This document shows positions 56,091 through 64,000 of a stretch of 64,000 bases of DNA, in pieces (position 1 is the first letter of the stretch; every line of letters begins with the position of its first letter). This stretch comes from Corynebacterium deserti GIMN1.010 (GTDB taxonomy: Bacteria > Actinomycetota > Actinomycetes > Mycobacteriales > Mycobacteriaceae): assembly GCF_001277995.1 (NCBI RefSeq), contig NZ_CP009220.1, positions 1,302,001-1,366,000 of the forward strand, read 5' to 3'. The notes under the pieces are model-generated. The model did no database searches. It saw only the letters and a program-made list of their open reading frames with translations, and was not told the origin of the DNA. The position numbers were made by a program, and so were the translations under genes.

Positions 56091-56118
56091 GATGCCCCCT
56101 TATCTTATTGCCTACCTC

Positions 56119-56136
56119 TATGTAATCGTTTACATA
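56119..56136. promoter_or_regulatory. LacI-type operator upstream of uriR
   Basis: TATGTAATCGTTTACATA is an 18-bp near-perfect palindrome (one mismatched pair) with a central CG, typical of LacI/GalR operators. Its location just before uriR fits autorepression. Confidence 0.75.
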
Positions 56137-56430
56137 AACTGTTCTTTTAACCTATTACGCGCAAGGCTACGCTGGCAACAGGGTAGGAATCAGGGGAATA
56201 CTTTCATCAAGATGACCCTTTTGTCCCAACTGGGTCTATGACTGTCTCCACTTTAGCGGTGGAGGGTTTGATAGCTCATATTTAGCGAAAAGTGGCAGCT
56301 GGATTTTTCCGAATGTAACCGGCTAACCAAGGCACTTCGCTCCATAAGCGTAGACGGTGAACTATTACATTGCGGTTCTTACCCACGTGGAAGCGGGCAC
56401 CAAGTAAAAGCCCTACGACTAGTCTGCGTA
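56137..56430. other. Intergenic region between uriR and the glycosyltransferase cluster
   Basis: AT-rich, no recognisable gene, tRNA or strong hairpin. It must hold the minus-strand promoter of uriR at its left end and the 3' end of the glycosyltransferase transcript at its right. Confidence 0.4.
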
Positions 56431-58573
56431 TCAGATATGACATTTAGACGCTACAACCAAAGCGATGAGAACTCTTCTCTCCCAACTCCAATCCTCCCAA
56501 AGCCATATCCGGTCGAAAATGGCCTTGATGGTAATCGCAAAGGGGTCACCAGCTGGCAAACCATCTTTCCAAGCGTAATGATCCCTGCCACGGATGCATC
56601 TGGGTGTGAATAATTGCGGGGGTTTGGCAAGTAATTCGCTTATATCGGATTTGCCCTACATTCCGGTTTTTGTAGCGCAAAACTCCGTGGCCACCGAGCT
56701 GTTCCACACGCAGGAGGCATTCTGCGAGATCCGTGGGAGGGCAGAGGGGTTGGCTCAGTTCGATGCTGATTCTCCCTGTTGCAAAACCCACGCGTGGATC
56801 GGCTTGGAATAGCTCGGACATTGGACTCACCACACGAACGTCACCTGCTTGGAGCCATGCTGTCACCACTGGTTCGGGAGTATTTCCTGGAAGGGAAACA
56901 ACAATGTCTTGTTGCTCGAAAAAAACACCGGAAGGGCGCGCTATCGGGTGAGTTATGCGAGAAGCCAGGGCGATAGATTCAGCATTTTTCTGCGCGAGCT
57001 TGTCCATCTCAGGCTGGACGCGGACATCCCACTCCGGCTCAAGGTGATCGGCGACGGCTTCAGGATCGTGAATGAAGATAGCGCCGGTATTCCACAGTCG
57101 CCATCCGAATTCCCAGTCTTCGCCACCATAACCAATCATTGTCTCGTCGAAGCCGTTGACTTGAGAAAACAATTGCTTCGAGGTACCTAGCACTGAGGAA
57201 ATAATGAAGCGCCAGGAGGTATCATCAGATAGGCGCAGGTGGCGGGTATATTCCCAGGCATCACGGAGCCACTGCGGTTCTACTCCGTCCTGAAGACGGG
57301 TACCCACCACCACACTGCGCGGATCAGCTGTGATCCATCTGCTCATCGCACTTAAATACCCAGGGCGGGGGACCGTATCGCCGTCGAGGAAAACTAGCAC
57401 CTCGTGAGAGGCTGCCCGGGCACCTAAGTTGCGTGCGGCTGCTGCACGAAACCCCTGATCTTCCTGGCGAACTACCGTTATGGGCAACGTCGAGGTAACC
57501 TCAGGCGGAACGTCGGATCCGTCGTCGGCAATAATAATCTCCACGTTGCCTTCATGGTTGTTTTTCTCGATCCCTGCGATGACTTTTTTTAAGGAGTCGA
57601 AGTCGTTGTAATACGGAATTACAACGCTGACTGCTGCCGGATCATCAACAGGGCTCGGTGGTATATTGCCACGCAGCCATGGTCCGAAATGTGTGATCCA
57701 TAGATCCTGCCAAGAGGTGGACACCTCCTGCCACCCCCAGGTGGGGAGTGTGTTAACGCGCTGGGTAAATTCTGGGTCTTTGGCCGCTTCGGCGAGCGCA
57801 GAAGGCCAATCGTTAACCACCACCACCTGCTCGGGATGATTAGCTGCAACCTCACGGGCATAATCGCTATCGGCTACCAAGACGCGTCTCCCGGCAGCGA
57901 GCCAGCGCATTAAAGATCCCGATGCAGAGAAGTGTCGGTGGGCGCATACGGGGATGGCAATGCGGTCCATCTCCGCCCACAAGTCAGCATCGGAAAGGTA
58001 ACCGGTAACTTCCACCCCGGGCAACTCCATGTTCTCATGGCCTAAGGAGTACGTGCCGAGTGCGCGAACAGAAAGTCCGTCCACCTGCCTAGCCGCTGTG
58101 GCAATGGTCTCATGGCCTTTGCCTGGATAGATAAAACCGAGGACGCCGACAGTACCAGGATCCGGGGTGCTGGCGGGGTCGGGTGCCTCAGGAAGGGGTA
58201 GAGCAATGACATGTATATCACTGTCGAAGAAGGAAGCCTCGTGGAATGAGTTAGTCACCGAGAGGTCAGCCATTCGGGCCAGGCGCTGGTAAGCATTACT
58301 GCGGCGTTCGAAACGCTCCAGTCCTTCCTCGGGTTGAGGTACGTCATGGAAGGAAACACTAAACGGATGACCCTCTACAGCGGCCAAAACGGCATCCACT
58401 GCGGACTCTGGATCGGGGCCGAAAAGGTGGTCGGTAAACGTAACATGGATCGGGCCCGGGTGAAGGGTGTCTTCAAGGCCAGCTCGGAGGCCACCACTGT
58501 GATCTGCTAGTAGTTGCGCGTATTCGGTTACACCGTGTTCTGCGGGACCTACTAACAGGTGGGTTATATTCAT
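56431..58573 (-). CDS. GT4-GT2 fused glycosyltransferase; 3' end probably frameshifted (in-frame stop at 56546)
   Basis: The uninterrupted frame is 58573-56546 (675 aa). Residues ~1-300 look like a GT4-type domain (HLLVGPAEHGVTEYAQLL, VGVLGFIYPGKGHETIATA). Residues ~310-560 are GT2: VSVVIPYYNDFDSLKKVIAGI, ADDGSD, metal-binding LDGDTVPRPGYL and GYGGEDWEFGWRLWNTG. After RYKNRNVG the frame turns atypical; removing one G from the GGG run (plus strand CCC, 56654-56656) joins a 74-codon frame to 56431 reading GKSDISELLAKPPQLF ... EDWSWERRVLIALVVASKCHI, which looks genuine and would give about 713 aa. ATG 58573 with AAGAAGGAGCGCTACGG is secure. Donor and acceptor are unknown. Confidence 0.8.
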
Positions 58574-58712
58574 CCGTAGCGCTCCTTCTTAAGCCAAGCA
58601 TTGCATCGGGCAATGATCTGCGACTTTATCAAAACCCACTGAGGCTGCGGGGTGTAATTGCCATGGTCGATCATCGTTGTGGTTCATCGATTCCATTCAT
58701 CGGACCACATTT

Positions 58713-59651
58713 CTAGATTAAACCTAGCAATCTCAGTCGCTGCGCATGACGTTTCATCCCTGCCTCCACTACCTCTGGGTGCTCACGGTAGAACGCAAGC
58801 TGCGCTTGATGGATATCTTCCGAGGGGAGAGGACGCCACGTCTCACGTCCCATTACCGTTACACCTAAGGCGCGGGCAGCACTGGCATCTATCGGGGCAT
58901 CTAAGCCGCCCAGTAATTCACGGCCAGGATCCTGCACCTCACCGGATACACCGATGGCTGACAATACCTGATATGCGAGAAATTCCAAGGTGCTGTTGTC
59001 AGGATGGTTAATGGTATGCCATATAGGCCAGGTTTCAATGAAGTCCGAAACCCTCACCGAGCCATTTGCCTTTTCACGCTTCCGCAGCTCCGCGATGCTC
59101 ATCTGGGCCAGTTCACGCAGACTTTCTTCCTCTATGGAAGGCAAAGCTGGAGCCTCGATTCCTCGTGACGCAGCCACTAGAGTCCGCAGATCATGGTAAG
59201 GCACAACTGGCGGATTGAGAGACGAATCGTAAGGGGAGCGGATAATAGCCTGATAGGGCATGAGGCCATCAAAACGCAATACTGGGAACCTAACCACACT
59301 GCCACTATTTGGCAGAAAACGGGCCAACTGGTCGGTGCCACAGGGCAACCCCCGATAATTATCGCGCACCGGCTGCATTATCAGAATGTCTGTGGTCCGC
59401 AACACCATCCGAATAAGATCGATATCTTCGCTGGTCCATTCATGGATGGCGGGGATACGGAAAGAATTAACAGCTCCGGTGGAATCAAGAAGTATGCGCA
59501 AGGATTCCGCCTGGCAATTGCCAACTACAGCTACACTGGGATTTTCATTGATCTGGATCGGAGCACGAAGTCGGTAGAAGTCTGCGTAATGGCGACGGCG
59601 AGCCACAGTAGCGGGTTCCAAAAGCTCATTACCACGTGCCTGCGTATTCAT
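58713..59651 (-). CDS. WcbI-like polysaccharide biosynthesis protein
   Basis: 312 aa. The PSVAVVGNCQAESLRILLDS segment (residues ~37-56) with the GNCQ motif identifies the WcbI family, seen in capsule clusters such as that of Burkholderia, where an acyl/acetyl-transfer role is proposed. A typical TTDILIMQPVRDNYRGLP follows. The rest is helical and predicted soluble. It is first gene of the minus-strand arm, 139 bp before the GT4-GT2 gene, and divergent from the next glycosyltransferase. The ATG at 59651 lacks a good ribosome binding site. Confidence 0.8.
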   Translation of the reverse strand: MNTQARGNELLEPATVARRRHYADFYRLRAPIQINENPSVAVVGNCQAESLRILLDSTGAVNSFRIPAIHEWTSEDIDLIRMVLRTTDILIMQPVRDNYRGLPCGTDQLARFLPNSGSVVRFPVLRFDGLMPYQAIIRSPYDSSLNPPVVPYHDLRTLVAASRGIEAPALPSIEEESLRELAQMSIAELRKREKANGSVRVSDFIETWPIWHTINHPDNSTLEFLAYQVLSAIGVSGEVQDPGRELLGGLDAPIDASAARALGVTVMGRETWRPLPSEDIHQAQLAFYREHPEVVEAGMKRHAQRLRLLGLI

Positions 59652-59709
59652 TAAAGATAATATTACAGGTTATACAAAACGATTCGCCCGTATCTAGAAA
59701 GGTGGTGCT

Positions 59710-60645
59710 GTGTCAATCAAAGTGCTGTCCATCCCGGCAGGCCATCCATACCCGTGCGCGTTGCAACCTGTGGGGGGATGGGAAGACATCACAGTGTTGC
59801 CAGATCCAGTGGTGAACCCTGATAACCCAGAACAGTGGTGGCCCCACCCCGCGTTTACACCTGAATGGTGGATCAACTCAAAGAAGGTGGATGTGGTTCA
59901 TGTTCATTTCGGGTTTGAACATCTTACCTTGCAACAGACCAAACAGTTCACTGAAGTGCTCGATCGCAATGGTATTCCGCTGGTGCTTACGCTTCATGAC
60001 TTGGATAATCCTCACCTGACTGACCAGAGCAATTACCACGAACAACTGCGCATCCTTACTCGGGCTGCTACTCATGTATTCACGCTTTCGCAGCAGGCAG
60101 CGGAGGTCGTCTACAGGCGTTATGGCAGGGTAGTAGAGGTGACGCCACACCCCGCGATCACCAAAGGTCAGCCACACCCAACTACTAACCGCGCCGGGGT
60201 GTTTCTTAAATCGGTGCGCGCCAATGTCATCACTGATCCGGGGTTTTATCGCGATCTAGGGGCGGAGATTTACATCCATGAGAATGGGCCATCGGAACTA
60301 ACAAGTATGGCCGATCACGTGCACATGCCCATGGACGATCAAACATTGCACAGTACGATCGCTCGACACCGAGTGGTCGTGTTGCCATATAAATGTGGAA
60401 CCCATTCTGGCTGGTTGCGCATGTGCCGCGATCTCGGCGTCAGCGTGGCCGTCCCGGATTGTGGTTGCTATGCATCTCAGATGCCGGGTGATGACGGTGT
60501 GGCTACCTACCGCACCGGTGACGGCAAAGATGCAGCTCGCGCTGTGGCAATGCTAGAAAGCTGCTACCCCGCGCGTCCACACCCGGTGCCAGATGTCAGT
60601 GGTCAACATCGTCACGTTTATCTCACTGTAGCGGGTGAGCTATGA
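59710..60645 (+). CDS. Glycosyltransferase, GT4-like
   Basis: 311 aa. It starts GTG with AGAAAGGTGG upstream. The N-terminal half has VDVVHVHFGFEHLTLQQ and IPLVLTLHDLDNPHLTD, and THVFTLSQQAAEVV resembles the GT-B GT4 acceptor domain. The C-terminal half is short (VVLPYKCGTHSGWLRMCRDLGVSVAVPDCGCY). The usual E-x7-E motif of GT4 is not evident; GTHSGW..M could replace it. First of a coupled set of genes (stop overlaps the next ATG as ATGA). Confidence 0.75.
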   Translation: MSIKVLSIPAGHPYPCALQPVGGWEDITVLPDPVVNPDNPEQWWPHPAFTPEWWINSKKVDVVHVHFGFEHLTLQQTKQFTEVLDRNGIPLVLTLHDLDNPHLTDQSNYHEQLRILTRAATHVFTLSQQAAEVVYRRYGRVVEVTPHPAITKGQPHPTTNRAGVFLKSVRANVITDPGFYRDLGAEIYIHENGPSELTSMADHVHMPMDDQTLHSTIARHRVVVLPYKCGTHSGWLRMCRDLGVSVAVPDCGCYASQMPGDDGVATYRTGDGKDAARAVAMLESCYPARPHPVPDVSGQHRHVYLTVAGEL

Positions 60646-61751
60646 AAATTGCTGTTGTTGCACCGGGGCGACACCCCATTATTGAACCCTATGCCGGTGG
60701 CCTAGAGGCATATTGCGGCATCCTAGTTAATAGTCTGCGCAATCGAGGACATGAGGTGGACTTGTACGCCACGGCTGGATCTGAGGGACATGTCCGTGAT
60801 TTCGAGTTTCCCAGACCAGATTGGCGGTTCACTACCGCCGAGGAAAACGATCACGCCTATCCGCCTGGGCATTCGGAGCAGGAGGATCGGGCGTTCGCGC
60901 GTCTGCGGGCGCACCTTGAGGCAAGCGACTACGACGTGGTGCATAACAACAGTTTGCACCCGGAATTATTGTTATCACAGACCCTACCCCTAGTTACTAC
61001 CTTGCACTGCCCACCAGTAGATCGTATGGCAGCTGTGGCGCCGGAATCGAGGAGCGTTTTTACCGCAGTTAGCAACTCTACCGCTGATAGCTGGGCTCTG
61101 CCTGGAATCCAGGTCATCCCTAACGCGGTGGATAGTTCTGTCTGGCGAGAGGGGCCTGGAGGGCAGAGTGCTATTTGGTTTGGACGAATCGTGCCGGAGA
61201 AGGCACCGCACTTGGCTATAGACGCCTGTCGCAAGGCTGGAATACCACTGACGATTGTGGGCAGACGTTCGAGCCCGACCTATTGGGCAAGCGAGATCGT
61301 ACCGCGTCTAGGCAACGATGTGGAGTGGATCGGAACTCTCAATCACACCCTACTGGCGGAGCGGGTTGGTCATTCTCGCGTCGCGGTGATCACCCCGGAG
61401 TGGGAAGAACCCTTCGGGTTGGTTTCCATCGAGGCGATGTCTTGTGGCACCCCAGTGGCAGCATTTGCCCGTGGAGGGATGGCCGACGTACTAGATGCCT
61501 CCCCATGCCCTTCGGTACAGGCTGGTAACGTCGAAGCGCTCGCTCAGGCCATTCGTGATTCGAGGTTCATCGATCGCACAAGAGTTGCCCATTATGCCCG
61601 TAAAAATTATGGGTTAGCTGCTTTCCTCGATCGCTACCTCGCGGTGTATAGAAAGGTGACAACAGAGAGATCGGGCCCGAGAAAAGCGCCAGTCACTCCC
61701 GGAATTGTCTCCCGTACCGCCGCTTTTGCCCATGAGGAGGTCCAGCGATGA
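60642..61751 (+). CDS. GT4 glycosyltransferase
   Basis: 369-aa GT-B fold enzyme. N-terminal RHPIIEPYAGGLEAYCGILVNSLRNRGHEVDLYA; mid-domain VIPNAVDSSVWREG and AIWFGRIVPEKAPHLAIDACRKAG; C-terminal donor-site TPEWEEPFGLVSIEAMSCGTPVAAF with the E-x7-E pair. Retaining transferase using an NDP-sugar; specificity unknown. Start and stop both overlap neighbours (ATGA), so it is translated as part of a block. Confidence 0.88.
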   Translation: MKIAVVAPGRHPIIEPYAGGLEAYCGILVNSLRNRGHEVDLYATAGSEGHVRDFEFPRPDWRFTTAEENDHAYPPGHSEQEDRAFARLRAHLEASDYDVVHNNSLHPELLLSQTLPLVTTLHCPPVDRMAAVAPESRSVFTAVSNSTADSWALPGIQVIPNAVDSSVWREGPGGQSAIWFGRIVPEKAPHLAIDACRKAGIPLTIVGRRSSPTYWASEIVPRLGNDVEWIGTLNHTLLAERVGHSRVAVITPEWEEPFGLVSIEAMSCGTPVAAFARGGMADVLDASPCPSVQAGNVEALAQAIRDSRFIDRTRVAHYARKNYGLAAFLDRYLAVYRKVTTERSGPRKAPVTPGIVSRTAAFAHEEVQR

Positions 61752-62683
61752 TTGGCATGTATGCACACCACAGCGGTAGCGGGCACCTGCACCGCGTGCG
61801 CTCAATTGCTAGGCATCTGAAAGAGGAAACTGTGATCTTTTCCTCCGCACCGGGCGCGGATATTCAGTTGCCCTTGGACACTGACCCGGATAACCCCACC
61901 CCCCGGGATCTGACGGCCGGGGGAACTCTCCATTGGGCGCCGATAGGGGTACCAGGACACACGCAGCGTTTGGCGCTTATCGCCGCCTGGATCACCAAGC
62001 ATCGCCCCCGCGCATTCTATGTAGATTGTTCCGTCGAGATCGCTAGCTTCGTACGTCTCATGGGCATTCCCGTAATTACGATCGCCATGCCAGGCTTTCG
62101 CCATGATCAACCCCACCAATTGAGCTACCACCAGGCAACGGCCATAATCGCTGCATGGCCGGACTGGGTTCCCGTACCCACTCACCTGATTGCCCACGAG
62201 AATAAGCTCCACATGGTCGGTGGTATCTCCCGCTTCGAACCTCCGACGAAGTCATGCGAACGGTCCGGTGTGATAATCCTTCGTGGTGCAGGCGGTGATG
62301 ACTTTGATAGTCATACCTGGCCGGAGGCCACGGTGCTTGGCGGAGATAGGTTTGTGAACAACCCTATTCCACTGCTTTTGAGTGCTTCGGTAGCGATCGC
62401 TGCGGCCGGACAGAACTCCGTAGCTGACCTTGCCATTACTAGAACTCCTGCGATCTTCCTTCCGCAGGACCGTCCTTTCGGTGAGCAGAGCGCCACCGCA
62501 AAGACGCTGGCTCAAGCCCGCATTGCAGTAGTTCCCACCACATTCCCGGAACCAGGAGAATGGGAGGTTTTGTTTGAACACGCGAGGAATAGAGCAGCGA
62601 ACTGGCACCTCTGGCAAGCCGAAGGTGCAGCTGAAAGAGCTGCAGCGGTGATTGAAAATGTCGCCAACGTGGAAGGGAATTAA
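61748..62683 (+). CDS. GT28/MurG-like glycosyltransferase
   Basis: 311 aa. N-terminal MIGMYAHHSGSGHLHRVRSIARHL is the glycine-rich acceptor loop of MurG/UGT-type enzymes, with TKHRPRAFYVDCSVEIASFVRLMGIPVITIAMPG following. C-terminal SVAIAAAGQNSVADLAITRTPAIFLPQDRPFGEQSATAKTL matches the donor-binding G.nt..E....P.i..P pattern of GT28. Compared with MurG (about 360 aa) it is short. Function in the cluster is unknown. Confidence 0.8.
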   Translation: MIGMYAHHSGSGHLHRVRSIARHLKEETVIFSSAPGADIQLPLDTDPDNPTPRDLTAGGTLHWAPIGVPGHTQRLALIAAWITKHRPRAFYVDCSVEIASFVRLMGIPVITIAMPGFRHDQPHQLSYHQATAIIAAWPDWVPVPTHLIAHENKLHMVGGISRFEPPTKSCERSGVIILRGAGGDDFDSHTWPEATVLGGDRFVNNPIPLLLSASVAIAAAGQNSVADLAITRTPAIFLPQDRPFGEQSATAKTLAQARIAVVPTTFPEPGEWEVLFEHARNRAANWHLWQAEGAAERAAAVIENVANVEGN

Positions 62684-62690
62684 TCAGAAA

Positions 62691-63440
62691 ATGAAGTATG
62701 CAGTAGTGACCATAGCTGATGATTCACGACAAGAGCATGTGGACATGCAGCTGGAAGGATTGAAGAAATGGGCACAAGGTACTCCACACTACCGCGGCTA
62801 TATTGACACAGATATGAACCTGGCGCGTGCCCGCAACGAAGTGGCTGCTAGGGCTGTGGAAGACGGGGTCGAGCTACTAATTTTCCTTGATGCTGATTGT
62901 ATTCCAGGGCCTTTCTTAATACCTTTCTACGTGGAGGCTGCGCGTAACTGGCCTGATGAAGTGCTCTGTGGTCCGGTCACCTACCTTGAGGAACCTGACG
63001 ACCGGGGATATCAATTAGACACTTTGCTGGAGTTGACTAATCCCCACCCAGCACGTCCGAACCTGCCCGCAGGGCAGAGTAGGTTAGGGACAGAAGACGA
63101 GTGGAAGTTATTTTGGTCGCTTTCCTTCGCGATGACTGCTACCGCATGGCAGGATAGCGGCGGCTTTGATGAGGGTTACGCTGGATACGGAGGCGAAGAT
63201 ACTGATTTCGCGTTCCGCCTCCGGGCGCAGGGTAAAAAATTGCGGTGGGTGGGCGGAGCCCACGCCTATCATCAGTGGCACCCAGTATCCTCACCACCGG
63301 TCGAACACCTCGATGATATCTTGGCTAACGCGACGCGCTTCCACTCCATTTGGGGTGTCTGGCCCATGGAGGGCTGGCTGGTGGCATTCTCTGAACGCGG
63401 GTTGGTGAAGCGTGGTGACGATGGCTGGGTACGCACCTAA
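62691..63440 (+). CDS. GT2 glycosyltransferase
   Basis: 249 aa from ATG 62691 (MKYAVVTIADDSRQEHV). GT-A fold features: NLARARNEVAARA, metal-binding FLDADCIPGPFL, and GYGGEDTDFAFRLRAQGKKL followed by AYHQWHP. The GYGGED motif is shared with the GT2 half of the protein at 56431-58573, so both belong to the same acceptor-type branch (galactosyltransferase-C-like). The ribosome binding site (GAAGGG, 13 nt away) is weak; ATG 62652 lies in the preceding gene. It ends the plus-strand arm. Confidence 0.85.
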   Translation: MKYAVVTIADDSRQEHVDMQLEGLKKWAQGTPHYRGYIDTDMNLARARNEVAARAVEDGVELLIFLDADCIPGPFLIPFYVEAARNWPDEVLCGPVTYLEEPDDRGYQLDTLLELTNPHPARPNLPAGQSRLGTEDEWKLFWSLSFAMTATAWQDSGGFDEGYAGYGGEDTDFAFRLRAQGKKLRWVGGAHAYHQWHPVSSPPVEHLDDILANATRFHSIWGVWPMEGWLVAFSERGLVKRGDDGWVRT

Positions 63441-64000
63441 AATGACACTTTTCAACGGCAAACCTCTACATCTCAATGGCATGTTCTAGATGGAGTTGGT
63501 ATCTCTGCAACGTTGCCTGAAAGTTTTTCGAAATCGACCTGGATTTGGGCAGCGATAGGGCCCGTCCAGCAATCAGGAACTTTCTCCAGGAGACTCTGGA
63601 TGTTCTAGCTCAGCAGAATCAGGCTTGATTGAACGTAGGTTTCGACGTGATTGGCATCTTTCCTACGATTATTAAAAATGCGAACTGAATATGGGGCTTT
63701 GTACTTTTCTCAATGCAAACCTTTCTGGTCTATGGAGAAAAACAGAGACCTCACCGGTTGCGGTTTTCTCTCCCCTCAAAGTGGTGTCTACCACAGTTGA
63801 TATCTGTCGCATCAGCTGCCAATGACGGTTCGAAAGACTGAATCGTTTGCCCATGGCTCGGCCTACTTAAATCGTGTGGAATCTTTAGGGTATTCGATGC
63901 GAATTCTAAAGGTTTGCCACAATGCCATGTACGAACCAAAGAGAGCAAGCGTCGAAAAGCATTTGCTTACACGGTGATTTGCTGCGGGCCCCATCGTGTC
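63441..64000. other. Right-hand end of window, no gene recognised
   Basis: 560 bp without a supported gene. Short minus-strand frames (60-65 codons) have no ribosome binding site or motif. GGCAAACCTCTA (63457-63468) and TAAAGGTTTGCC (63907-63918) form an 11-of-12 inverted pair 440 bp apart. This could be the ends of a decayed mobile element or chance. No transposase motif was seen. Confidence 0.35.

Noticed and set aside
1..64000. CRISPR array, intact transposase, integrase or phage genes
   Set aside because: No regularly spaced repeats, DDE/serine/tyrosine recombinase motifs or phage structural genes could be found on either strand.
1..64000. rRNA genes or known riboswitches (TPP, FMN, SAM type)
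   Set aside because: No segment with rRNA-like conserved sequence; the gap before thiL is too short and lacks TPP-box motifs.

Overview
The window comes from a high-GC Gram-positive chromosome of the genus Corynebacterium, very probably the C. glutamicum group. Gene order supports this (leuCD, a mutT1-type Nudix gene, gpsA-ddl, thiL-ung-DhaL/FakA-like-recG-rsmD-coaD, polA, rpsA, ptsG, coaE, uriR-rbsK-uriT-uriH), as do the close protein matches I recall for PtsG, RpsA and PolA. PtsG is similar but not identical to my recollection of the C. glutamicum protein, so this is a divergent strain or a sister species.

Layout. 1-5014: the end of leuC, leuD, a Nudix/histidine-phosphatase fusion, gpsA and ddl. 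5137-8127: a tandem-duplicated membrane permease gene carrying a frameshift, divergent from its likely TetR regulator. 8483-23817: a complete reductive pyrimidine (uracil/thymine) catabolic island holding dihydropyrimidinase, an M20 carbamoyl amidase, PreT/PreA, a beta-alanine-type aminotransferase, a CoA-acylating semialdehyde dehydrogenase, two NCS1 permeases, one MHS-type MFS carrier and a PucR-type regulator. The whole 5.1-24.1 kb block sits between ddl and a DUF3515 gene, both bounded by hairpins. Its GC-richer codon use differs from the flanks, which suggests acquisition. 24171-32776: a DUF3515 gene, then a long plus-strand housekeeping run from thiL to coaD and a TauE-like permease. 33007-37003: a polar amino acid ABC importer and a DUF368 (polyprenyl-phosphate translocase family) protein. 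37128-37989: gene remnants, an overlooked 51-aa membrane protein and a short-variable-arm tRNA-Leu(CAA). 38135-44605: polA, an MFS exporter, two broken genes (MmyB-like regulator, aldo/keto reductase) and a methyltransferase. 44806-49783: rpsA, ptsG and coaE. 49856-51683: an exonuclease-BRCT pseudogene, a DUF4259 gene and a nitrobindin gene. 51680-56090: the uridine utilisation operon. 56431-63440: a bidirectional glycosyltransferase/WcbI cluster, followed by about 560 bp without a recognisable gene.

How the genes work together. The uridine operon (UriT uptake, UriH hydrolysis, ribokinase) and the pyrimidine island together encode a full route: uridine to uracil plus ribose, uracil to beta-alanine, NH3 and CO2, and beta-alanine through malonate semialdehyde to acetyl-CoA. 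The glycosyltransferase cluster (a GT4-GT2 fusion, a WcbI-like protein, two GT4-like enzymes, a GT28/MurG-like enzyme and a GT2) is the least explained part of the window. It probably decorates an envelope glycan or glycolipid of unknown structure.

The window contains several broken frames (5653-5656, 42791-42800, the AKR gene, the exonuclease gene, 56654-56656). I placed each by frame-to-frame reading. They could be genuine decay or base-calling errors, and raw reads would decide.
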